From NCBI GenBank assembly GCA_036245805.1, contig BTRK01000006.1:43883020-43947019 (forward strand): DNA of 64,000 bases. The letters are read 5' to 3'. The translations under genes were made by a program, and so were the position numbers. Shown here in pieces: positions 37,068 through 46,910 of the stretch (within the stretch, counting starts at the first letter, position 1; the number at the start of each line of letters is the position of its first letter). The notes beneath the pieces were generated by a model that searched no databases, was not told where the DNA came from, and saw only the letters and a list, made by a program, of their open reading frames with translations. This stretch comes from Pristionchus mayeri. Lineage: Eukaryota > Nematoda > Chromadorea > Rhabditida > Neodiplogasteridae.

Positions 37068-38384
37068 TAAATGATCATGATTCTGAAGCAATGTGTTTGT
37101 CTGCAGGTCCTTTCACTTGTCGAACCCACGCCTCGTGATCGTGGAGATTTCGGGTCGTTCGTAGGCATCACGAACGCCTGGTAAGTATTGATTTACATTA
37201 CTAATAAAGCATATTCAATGACTTATTGCAGGTACCAGCACCAGATGAACTCGATTACCTTCCCGGTAGGAATTCTTCAGGAGCCCTTCTACTCGCCCAA
37301 CTATCCACTGGCTACTGTCTTTGGAGGTATCTTTTACACAAGTCATAAAGAAATATTATATTATCAGGTCTCGGTTCTATCTCTGGCCACGAGCTCACGC
37401 ACGGATTTGATGACCAGGGAGTGCAGTGGGATGGCATCGGCGCTCTTCATGCGTCAGTTCACCTTAAAATTGAAACTGCACATTACAGTCTTACCTGCTT
37501 AGATGGATGACTGACGACTCACAAAAGTCTTTCAACGACATGGCTCAATGTGTCATTGACGAGTACTCCAGCTTCTGCCCCCCTTCCCGGGAGTTTGCCT
37601 TGATGAGCAAATACTCAGGGCGAGAATATCGCTGACAACGGAGGTTAGAAATCAAAGTAGTAATTACGTAAAGCCATAACAAATACAAAGAGTTTGAACT
37701 ATTCAATACAAAAATATAACATTTTCAATTACCTTTTACAGGAATCCAGGCAGCCTACAAGGCTCTCAAGGCCTATGAGTCCCTGAACGGTGCTGACCCG
37801 ATACTTCCTGGCTTCGGCTAAGCATTCACCTCCGATCAGCTGTTCTTCCTAACTTTTGCACAGGTTTCAGCATGATTTCAATGACTTTATTTGAAAATAT
37901 ATATTCGCAGACGTGGTGCGATGCAGACGAAACTAAGGCAGAATATCAAGATGCCATCAAAAATGATGTCCACTCTCCCGCCTTATACCGAGTGCTCGGA
38001 ACCATCCAGAACTTCCCTGCTTTCAAGGTGAATTGCTTTTATTTGTAGAATACTGTATAGTATGTAAACATTGGTCTGAAAACTAATAGTAATACTGTGA
38101 AAATGAAAAATTTCAGAATGCTTTCAACTGCCCAGCCAATACGCCGTACACACCCGATAAGCACTGCAACGTGTGGACCTCGAAGCCGTTCTAATCACAA
38201 TTTCTTTAATTATCGATTGTCTTTCTCCGGGATTGTCTTTTTAGGAAAACCGGCTTCTGTAGAGTCCATGTACTAGTTGATCTAGCTATTGATAGTACTA
38301 GCTATTGTTATTCTATGGTCATGCCCGATTTATCTGGTTGTTGCATACATGTTTCACATATTGAATGAAGGTGGACACTGATGT

Positions 38385-41300
38385 TCACATGGGCAAGAAG
38401 GAGTCATCCAAATCATCAAATGAATCCTCTCTGGTCGATGCGTCCTTTCGCATTCCCGTCTTTGGTCGCTCCACGCGCCCTACGGTATCTCTGTACGAGA
38501 GATCCGTCGAATCTGGAATTACAAATATAGATTGTAACATCATGGCTGGCACTAACCGATGTCCCTCGTCGCAGATCGATAGGGTCTGTCGTAATTGAGA
38601 TTGGCAGAGAGTTGTCGATGGTCGGTGAGCGAGTGCGGTCGTTCATCTGCAAATGAATGGAAATTAATAGAGGGAGAGAGGGAGGTTCTCTTCATTAGTT
38701 GCACGCTCTAGCTACGCAGCATGTAGAGAGATAATTACAAAAATGAAGAGACGTTGACTCGAATCTCGAAATACAGTGCTTACTGAGTGGAATGGGAAGC
38801 GAATGGGCGGATGCTGCGCTTCCGCTCTTTCCATGAGCTGAATCAGTCTCTCTCTGCTGCCTTAGCTGATTGACTCTCTCGGCTTTCTGTAGTCGAGCCG
38901 CGTACTCTTTAGCCTCAGGCATTCCCAGATCGGTGGCTATTCGCACCAGGAACTTGAGACCTGAAGGCGGTTGGTAGAGTGGATAGGACAGGGTGCAGTA
39001 CATGGCAGATGCGAGGGGAACTTGTTGTGGATGGCCTTGTACAGCTCGAATGCCTTCTGATAGTTGCCAGCGCGCCGAGTGCACGACGCGATCATCATGT
39101 GCCATTTGATTTCACTCGGCCTCAACGTGTGTTGTAAGAAAAGAAGGTCATTATAGAATGATGTCCCTAATCCAAAGTTCTCGTCCTTTCTTTTTCAAAT
39201 GACGTCCTACAGGAATCATATTCCAAGGTACGGTCGAGAAAAAAAGATACAGATTGGTGAGTGGAAAAGTTTGGGAAAGGGCTATATCAACCCAAAACGG
39301 GATGTCTCACTGCATGAGAGCTGCCTTCTCGAAGTAGGTGATCGCTTTCTCTGCGAATTGAGCATCCAGGTAATATGCGGCGATCCACTCGACTGTCTTC
39401 ATATCAGAGGGAAGGTATCGATAGCTCTCAAACATTCAACTTTTAGATCGATAGAGAGGGAGCAACATACGTCATAGAGACACTGGAACGCTTGCGTCTT
39501 GTCCTGTTCACTCTCGTAAATATTGGAGAGTTTAGTGAGAATCGCAGGATCGGTGGGCGCGAGAGAATTGGCTTGGGAGTAGAGTTCGATTGCCTGCCCC
39601 GAGTCCTCCATGAATTCGTATCTGATAAAGGAATAAATAACATTCATTGTCTACAGAAATACTCAGATTCTGTGGTATGATAGTGCAACAAGGTATATAT
39701 TAGGTGAGGAGAAACTAGCGGGGAACTACGTCACGCTAAATGTTGGGAAACTTTGTCACGCTAACTGTTGGGAGACTACGTCACTTCCTGGAACTCTACG
39801 AGTAACGGCAAACAAGTTTGACGCCGCCGGGAATCGAACCACCAACCTTCGGTTTTCAAATCCATTGCTTTAGCCACTCGGCCATGAAAATAGGTCAAGA
39901 TGTGTTTTATAAATCATTATAATTCGAGATATGAATAATTTCAGAAAGAAGCAACTCAAAATTATAATTTAAAAACAAATTGAAAAAATCGAAATTTTGC
40001 GATTTTTAAAACCCATTATTTAAGCTAATTAACCATTACTTTTGCATTTTATGATGAAAACAATTAATTTTAATTTGATTAGTAATTATTGAAACCAAGA
40101 AAATCCACAAACTCAGCATTTTTGTGCAAACGCGAATAAATTGCTGATCACGAATTCGCCCCACCGAACAAATGGAAAAATGGACGTAACAAAGCAAATA
40201 ATGAATTAATTTACGATTTTTTTATCGTTAAAGAGTGTGTTCGGGAGGAACACATACGGGCAAACACTAAAATTGCATAAATGTAAAGAAATACTCGCAG
40301 GAAAGCAAACATTAAAAACTTCAAACTACCGTACCGATCGGACGGACGGACGGACGCACGGACGCACAGATAAATACCACTTTTTCGCGTTTTTCTCGTA
40401 TTTTTCGAAATAAACTCTAACTTTTTACGTTAGCAATCGATAAAGTAGGCATCTGCCACCAAGAAGCGCAATTTTGAGCCCAATCGGTAATATAGAACTC
40501 GCGGGAGCGCCAAATTACCGCAGTGCATGGACGGACGGAATTACCAACACCTGTTTTTCGCGATTCTTATATATTTAACCAATTGACTTGCTTGTTTTTA
40601 AGTGTCTGCTGATTATGTACTGTGAAGGCCAACACACTCACAAAATTTGAGCCTCCTAGCTGCTTGGGGACGGAAAAGCTTACGGTTTATGGTATAGTAG
40701 TAATAGGGATGTAATGAGTGACATTACTAGGAGTGGGATGAATGATTGAGCAGCTTACATCGATGCCAACTGGCACAGCACTTGAACGTTGTTCCTCAGC
40801 ATGTTATTCAGTTTGTAGAAGTAATCGAGAGCGCTTTCCAGATTGTGTCCTTTCTTGTAGATGAGACCGAGATTGTAGAGTGCCTGAGATTTAATACCGC
40901 ATAGGAGTGGTAGGAATGAGTATCTCCTTTCCCAAACGAAGGCGCGAAACAAGTCGGTAGCCCCCTGTACGCATAATGTGAAATCAGATGAGGAAAGGGG
41001 CAACGCGAATAGCTACGCGCATTCGGTTGGTCAACACTAATGTCTACCTGCGAGCAATGGTCTGACTCATTTCATATCACACGCTCTCTTGAATGTTAGA
41101 AAAAAACGAGAGAACATGCACTTTGGAGAGAGTCAGACGATTACTCCTACCTGCATGCACAGTGCATCGTTTTGCAGTGCCTCCTGCATGCACAGGATGG
41201 CCTTAGTGGGGTCATCGTTGTGGAACGCCATGATGCCTTCCATCACGTGGGCAGTTGTGTTGTATCGATCGAGGGAGAGAGCACTCTCGATCAGCTGGGC

Positions 41301-44268
41301 ACACTCAGTCTTGTTCCCTTTCTGCAAGAAGAGTACAATTTCTAACAATTTATACTTTCTAAAGTTTCGGAAGAACAGGTCTCTATGGATGTCGAACACT
41401 CTCACGTTTTCTGACCGGCACGATTCCAGGAGATGTTCTAACTATACCGTAATAATTTAGATGCTGTGTGTAAATTGGCTTGAACATGTTTCCCCCGACA
41501 AAGGGTAATGTGGTTGGCTCTTTTCGACCCACCATCCATTCCAATATTGACCGATTAGCGAGAGCGGAAGCTGCAATTTTTGGTGTTGCGCTGGAGAATG
41601 CAGAAAGTGCAGCTTCAGCTTCCTGTAAATCATATTCACTAGAATTATTCTGAATGTATTTCATGGTTTCAAGTTTATTCATTGTCGCCCCTACTTACCT
41701 GGAGATGTCCTTCTCTCATCAGATACACAGCTTTGCTCATCTCCAACTCGGATGCGACATACGCGAAATTGGACTGTTTGATCATGTCGATGCACCATTG
41801 ATGGCCTGATGCTGATCTGAGGAAAAGAGGGAATGAATATGGTAGGATATGAGTGATACGGTAGGATAAGGATGCGGAAGGAGATGGATACGGTAGGAGA
41901 TGGATACGGTAGGGGCATGAACACGGTGGGATATGGGTACAGTCGGATAGGGATATCAATACGGTAGGTTATGGATGCATTAGGAAAAGCGAGAAAAAAA
42001 GGATAACTCACTCCTCATTCATGCCCATCCCGATCACTCGTGCTGCGCTCAGAATGAGCCGCTCTGTCTTCAGTCTTATTGATCTCATGTACTCGTTGAG
42101 CGGGTCGCCCAATGTTAGTTGCTTCAGTAGACCATCCTTCTCCTAAGATTGACTGATTACTCCTACAAAGAAAACTCCATGATTTTTGAGGGCTTAGTTG
42201 AGCATCTTTTAAACTTGGTTCAACCGAAGGGAATTTCAAAAGAAATCCGCTACAACTTTATGACATCTCTGACCTTCGAATTATCTTGTGAGGGTAGGTG
42301 TATCTCCAGTAGTCGTATGAAAGAGTCCCTCATCTTCTCGCTGTCTTCCAAGCAATACATCGCGAGCACTGTAAGTAAAAGGGGTAAAGAAGTTAACCGC
42401 CACGTCGAGCGCGTTTATAGTCATCAAGAGATGACTACGCTGCGCCTACTGGAAGTAATGTCTGGAAAAAAACGAGGTGTAAAGAATATCTGACATGAGT
42501 TGAATGCGACGGAAGGCTCGGATCTCTCCTCAACCGCCTGCTCGAATGTAATCGATGCATCTTCATATCTTCCCATTTTGATGAATGTCAATCCAATATT
42601 TTTCATAACAGCCATCCTGTAGAATCAAGATAATCAACAGTTTAAATTTGTTCCCTACCTGAATGTCTTTTGCACAGATGGTATTTGATCCAGAGCCATT
42701 CGGTACATTTTGATTGCTTTTGCGTACTCTTTCCGTTTGAAGTGAATATTGCCGATATTAACCTAAAATATAGCTAATACAGACTTTTCTTCATCCTGCG
42801 ATATCCGCATGACGGGATAAAAATATATGGATAGATAGATTGATTGATTGCAGGTAAAGAATGATCTAAACGAAGAAACTCACCTTGAGCCTTCCACCAT
42901 TCGCGAACATTTTGTTCTTGGTGATGACAGTATACGAATTGATGGCTTCCGTAGTCATGTCGTTTCCCTCATACTGCAATCAGTCAAATGATTTTTTTCC
43001 ACTGATTTCCCAATGGTCGATTCTCTACCTATGCATCTACTTTTTCATAACATTTTGCTGTATCTTCTTACCATCTGGGCGAGATTGAAGAGTACGCAGA
43101 ACGTGAGATCGATATTGGCTCCCTCTGTTTTATTGTTATCTTCTCTCAATTTGATAATCGTTCTCTCCCTTCTCCCTGCATCTTTCGCCTTTTCCAAAGC
43201 CTGCAAGATTGCGATTGATGGGTGACAAATGCACCCTTTCTACAGTACCCCTTTGAGATTGCCTTGGTACCGTAGCAGCACACTCTCCTTCACCAATTCC
43301 ATCACTTTGTTCTCTCCATCCTTGATTCTGGCGTCGACGCTTCAAAAGAGCACATTTAGGTAGTGACATAGATAAAAGAGTGAAAAATGTATAGCACCGT
43401 CACAATGAGAAGACCATGTATTCGGTCCAGCAATACTAACGGGGAAGGGAGATGATGAAAACTGTCTTCGACCTGTCTTCGTTGCTTTCCCTGGCAGCTT
43501 TCGCCTCTTCTGCCTGTATTTTGTTCGCATAGGACGAGTAGCCAACTCCCTTGACAGCAGTGAGTGGGCGGGCGATGGAAGTGTCCACTCGCAGGGCAGT
43601 TGCCAACCGGGTGCCACCTCCTGCCCCTCCTCCCATCGCTCCCGTCATCATCCGAGATCCCTGCGTAAGCAATTTCGTCAAAAGCGTTAACTTCTCCCTA
43701 GTCTTTGAGCAATAGCCAAAGCATTTGAGCGAATTCACTCTGGAGTGCACATATTTTGCTAGAGAGAGAGTGATCTTTTCACGACTATCAACTGCCCGTG
43801 GCCAATGAGTGGGCGCCATGGGCTCATTGAGTCTACTCAATTGATTGATTAACTCACCGGTCGTCGTCCGTGGGAAGATCGAAGAATGGCCTCTTGGAAG
43901 TAAGCATCCTTGGCCAGGTGCTAAATACTAGATTTTGACATTCGGATCGTCTTCACTCTATTGCATACACACTTTCTACACTCTCCCGGAGGATTGAGTT
44001 GTGATCATAATGAATCTACTGTGGTATTGGTTTTCAAACTCTACTAAACATTATAGTTCGAGAAACGATAGCACGCTCCCTTCATTCTACCCACTCTCTC
44101 GCCAATCGACCGGTCTAGGGAGTGTGTAGAATGAAGAGAGCGTGGTATAGCTTCTCGCACTCTGCTAAACATCGAACGAATGAGTGAATGGTGAGCTACC
44201 TGTGTATCGTATGCGTGCTCGTAATCGTCGAAGCCAGAATAGGCATCGCCCAGAAATTTCGATGCCAT
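38385..44268 (-). CDS. osm-5: OSM-5 / IFT88: intraflagellar transport TPR protein
   Basis: Core IFT-B subunit needed to build sensory cilia. Twenty exons join in frame to 788 aa; on the minus strand they are 44200-44268, 43858-43920, 43473-43660, 43249-43339, 43072-43200, 42884-42973, 42659-42762, 42495-42616, 42274-42368, 42012-42142, 41699-41816, 41533-41622, 41151-41321, 40759-40883, 39471-39621, 39311-39426, 39002-39120, 38784-38960, 38557-38646, 38385-38512. IFT88 hallmarks in order: FQEAILRSSHGRRP near the N-terminus, IARPLTAVKGVGYSSYA, ALEKAKDAGRRE, TPR units such as NIGNIHFKRKEYAKAIKMYR, ALYNLGLIYKKGHNLESALD and QVLCQLASIYEFMEDSGQAIE, then KFLVRIATDLG, and the acidic end VERPKTGMRKD...DDLDDSFLP. 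An X-box lies 153 bp upstream. Human IFT88 is about 830 aa and C. elegans OSM-5 about 820 aa, so this is full length. Confidence 0.95.
39800..39893 (-). mobile_element. tRNA-derived SINE head in osm-5 intron 14
   Basis: On the minus strand: tggccgagtggctaaagc (A-box-like), an anticodon-loop-like stretch, accgaaggttggtggttcga (B-box ggttcgattcc), then ccggcggcgtcaaacttgtttgccg. The same arrangement recurs at 57855-58045 and 58905-59092. The acceptor stem does not close, so this is a SINE head or relic rather than a working tRNA. The rest of the intron holds a cggacggacgcacgg microsatellite near 40338. Confidence 0.65.
41052..41146. mobile_element. hAT-like MITE inserted at the osm-5 exon 13 splice donor
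   Basis: Ends gagcaatgg / attactc and inner gtctgactc...gagtcagacgatt show it is a diverged copy of the MITE at 8923-9015. The perfect 8-bp duplication ctacctgc lies at 41044-41051 and 41147-41154. The right copy contains the exon 13 donor (minus strand GCAG|GTAG). Confidence 0.8.
44052..44164. mobile_element. hAT-like palindromic MITE in osm-5 intron 1
   Basis: A 113-bp imperfect palindrome (agcacgctcccttcattcta / tagaatgaagagagcgtg) with a perfect 8-bp duplication, ctaaacat, at 44044-44051 and 44165-44172. Arms differ from the gagcaatc family but share the gagagcgtg motif. Confidence 0.7.
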
Positions 44269-44420
44269 TTATCGAAGATTTTGGAGGGAAGGTGGAATTA
44301 CCGACGTGTTTAAAACTGAGAGAAGGACTAAAGGACTGAGTGAGAGAGAGAGAGAGAGAATGGGGAAAAGAAGGGGGAGAAGAGCGGGAGAGGGAGCAGT
44401 GTGTGTGTGGAGAGAGTCGA

Positions 44421-44434
44421 GTTGCCATGGAAAC
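44421..44434 (-). promoter_or_regulatory. X-box (RFX/DAF-19 site) of osm-5
   Basis: Minus-strand GTTTCCATGGCAAC fits the 14-bp X-box consensus of two half-sites around AT at every position. It lies 153-166 bp upstream of the osm-5 ATG, the usual X-box range. In C. elegans osm-5 is a known DAF-19 target with an X-box at a similar distance. It sits three bases beyond the stop codon of the upstream lipocalin-like gene. Confidence 0.88.
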
Positions 44435-44437
44435 GCT

Positions 44438-46181
44438 TTATGCGGGGAGATGTTCAAAGGAAAGACGCCAATCGTGGCACAGAGTGGAATTAACAAAGTG
44501 AAGTCGCGAATTGATGGCCGCCACAGGAGATATGAAACCGAATTTCTCCAGAAATTCATATGCCGGGAAAACAATAGATCATCAATGAAAAAATCGATAT
44601 TAGCTCACCTCTTTCTTATATTTTCGCTCGAACTCCAACGGGTTTCGTGCGAGAACCATGGTGGGGAATTTCAAGGGTTGCGAGAGAATGATGTAGTCGA
44701 AATATCCGGAAGATTTCAGTCCTCCCAGTCGAATTGGAAGATCTGGAATTAGAATTGTGGCCGATTTACTCAGATGATAAAGTTACATGGGCATTGATCA
44801 TTGGCATGTCCAGTAGTGATGAGCAGCTCTCCCGGATCCGGACCAACCATCCTACCGTATCCCTCCGAGACTACGGTATCATTCCCATTCATCGAATATT
44901 GTACAACGGAGAATGTGGCAGCGTAAGGGGCCTTAGTGAGTAGCGACACTTAAATAATTATTGCAATTAGTACAGTGCCGCACGGTCTCCTCCCAGACGA
45001 GAGCGGCGCGGCGTGGCGCGGCGGGTCGCATTAGGTCGCATCACTTCCAAATACACTTAAAAGTGTGTATTTTTCGCTGTATTATCGGATGTGGGTTAAT
45101 CTGAAAACTGCCAATCGTTCAGCGAAATCTGCATTTCAAAATATTCAGTTTGAGTTACTGTTCGGATGGATCATCTTTGGAGTCCCTCTCATCCCCTCCC
45201 CTCATGTCCCTACAACACCGCTCAAAAGCCTGAATAAAGAGGAATGATATCGTAGGGAAATGAGGGGAGGGGGATGAGAGGGACTCCAAAGATGACCTAT
45301 CCGAACACAAGTTTAAACTTAATATTTTGAAAAGCAGATTTCGCAGATCGATTTGTTGTTATAAGAAGAACCCAAATCCGAAAATTCTGCAAAAAATACA
45401 CAATTTGAAGTGTCTTTGGAAGTGATGCGACCTAATGCGACCCGCCGCGCCACGCCGCGCCGCTCTCGTCTGGGAGGAGACCGTGCGGTACTGTATTTCG
45501 ATTGTTGACTTACTATAGGTGATAGCGCAGTCTTCTTTGTGTATTAATCGTGAATCGACCACCTAAAATCCAGATTTCATAAAAATGGAAATCTCGCTAA
45601 ATTCTTACCGTGTACCACTTTCCCATCAATTTCTCGATGTCTATGTCTCCAGTCGAAAAGAATAGCGAATTATAAATTTTCTTAGCCACCTCCTCAGCAT
45701 TCAATTGATTCATTATCTGCGAATATCTCATCTCTCTTCCTACTCCCTCACTCTCTCCTCACCTCTGAAAGTTGTTCCAGTCCAAATTTCGGATCCTTGT
45801 CATTTTTAGTGCAGGAAGATGCATAATTCTCGAGTAGTTGAAGGATAGGAACGGCCCTTCCGCGAACTTCGAGTCCTCCAATATACACTTCTGAAAAGTG
45901 CCGCATTAAGCTCACTGCTTTTCACTCCCCCCGTCCCTTATTGCTATCTAATATGATGCATGATACGTTCCCAAGTACTCTACAGTTGCTGCCAACGAAC
46001 CCGCTACCAATTCGATCCCATTGACGGACATACATTTCTAATGAAAATGCTACATCAATCCAAACGGAATAGACAAATAAATTAATGAACGAAAAAAATA
46101 ATTCAAAAGGTTTTGAAATATCATACCGTGGGAAGTTACTGCAGAAGAGACTACAAGGAGAAGTAATACCAGAGAGTTCAT
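44438..46181 (-). CDS. Secreted lipocalin-like protein
   Basis: Seven exons join in frame to 247 aa: 46127-46181, 45763-45890, 45609-45716, 45514-45562, 44787-44948, 44609-44742, 44438-44545. The start MNSLVLLLLVVSSAVTSH is a clear signal peptide; an in-frame ATG 19 codons upstream (46238) is less likely because it would bury it. MGKWYT at 92-97 is the GxW strand-A signature of lipocalins, followed by HKEDCAITY, YGRMVGPDPGELLITTG, CPY and FDYIILSQPLKFPTMVLAR, a pattern consistent with a nematode lipocalin-domain family. It is probably extracellular and binds a small hydrophobic ligand; the ligand is unknown. It lies 169 nt upstream of osm-5 on the same strand, a spacing seen in nematode operons, but osm-5 has its own X-box. 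Intron 4 holds a large foldback. Splice choices for exons 5-7 rest on frame and AG/GT only. Confidence 0.75.
44972..45498. mobile_element. Tc/mariner-like foldback MITE in lipocalin intron 4
   Basis: About 525 bp, beginning tacagtgccgcacggtctcc and ending ggagaccgtgcggtactgta, with TA at both edges. The arms carry a GC-rich gcggcgcggcgtggcg block and an inner ggagtccctctcatcccc / ggggatgagagggactcc pair. Related to the smaller relic at 33491-33712. No transposase. Confidence 0.75.
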
Positions 46182-46910
46182 TTCGTCTCTCACTGCATTT
46201 CTAGGCCAGTAACCAAGAGTCGATCCGAGAGATCCCAATTACGATTTCACTTTTCACGGGATTAGAGGGGAGAGGGGAGAGGTCAAAGGGAGAGCGCAGA
46301 GAGGGGAGAGAGATTGCAGAGAAAATAGGCGAGCCAATTTATGAATTCGAACTTGAAAATGATCTAGTGCAATAATAATTAGAATTATGTTGAATTACGA
46401 TATGCATTTTTTGCAACATATCGATTGGTCTCACGAAACATGATGCACTCGTAGCCTTCCCGTAAACATGCAAATTCGGATTGGCGAACGGAATAGTGTT
46501 GTCTTCGGCCTCATGTTATCTAGTATATATATATTTTATCTACGCACAAGGCACAACGAGATGCGAATATTATATTATGGAAATATGTCGTACAGAATAA
46601 TTTGACTCCTCACACTGAGGATTCAAAGTGATAGAATAGGGAGAGAGAAGGGAGTACAAAAAGAAGCGAGAGAAAAAAAAATAAGCAAAGATCGAGTCAA
46701 CTGGTCTCATCTGTCTTCGTCTGGTCAGTATTTGAGGAGGGAACCGAGGAGGAGACACTCGGGTAGACTAGGTAGACTCTGCTCCGAGAACCAGCATCCG
46801 TAGATCTTTAACGGGGGAGAAATTGGGAGGGAGTAGACATGTGTGCTTGGGGGGGGGGTGGAAAGAGAATATGTGGGTAGGGAGAGGGAAGAGAAGGGGA
46901 AAGTGAAAAA
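46182..46910. other. Intergenic, lipocalin 5' flank to LINE
   Basis: Presumed promoter of the lipocalin-like gene. It contains GA-rich runs (46260-46330, 46840-46905) with a long G-run near 46848 and a tatatatatattttatc stretch near 46520. No gene, TATA-GATA pair or structured RNA is recognised. Confidence 0.5.

Larger units (their letters stand above)
28469..38194 (+). pseudogene. NEP-C: M13 neprilysin-like copy with multiple lesions
   Basis: Same exon plan as NEP-A: 28469-28501, 28606-28705, 29517-29848, 29966-30131, 32570-32635, 32763-32889, 32933-32997, 33107-33198, 33270-33348, 33394-33471, 33745-33828, 33976-34080, 34200-34280, 34406-34540, 34690-34782, 34826-34909, 34956-35045, 35093-35167, 37107-37180, 37232-37326, 37368-37452, 37503-37643, 37742-37863, 37911-38027, 38117-38194. 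Lesions: an 8-bp deletion near the end of exon 3 leaves phase 0 where phase 2 is needed; the donor after 35045 is GG, not GT; exon 22 is 141 nt instead of 140, shifting frame before the zinc Glu; and an in-frame TAA lies at 37819-37821. HELTH (exon 21), HSPALYR and CNVW are still readable in their local frames. Introns 4 and 18 hold giant foldbacks. It is closer to NEP-D/E (GLDYTEQDNFM-type exon 18) than to A/B. Confidence 0.88.

Noticed and set aside
39815..39890. Possible tRNA-Ser/Leu gene on the minus strand
   Set aside because: A- and B-box-like sequences are present, but the acceptor stem does not pair and the unit recurs with the same SINE body elsewhere.
44269..44437. Lipocalin-osm-5 operon
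   Set aside because: Spacing and orientation would fit, but osm-5 has its own X-box and no SL2-type evidence can be read from DNA; left as a possibility only.
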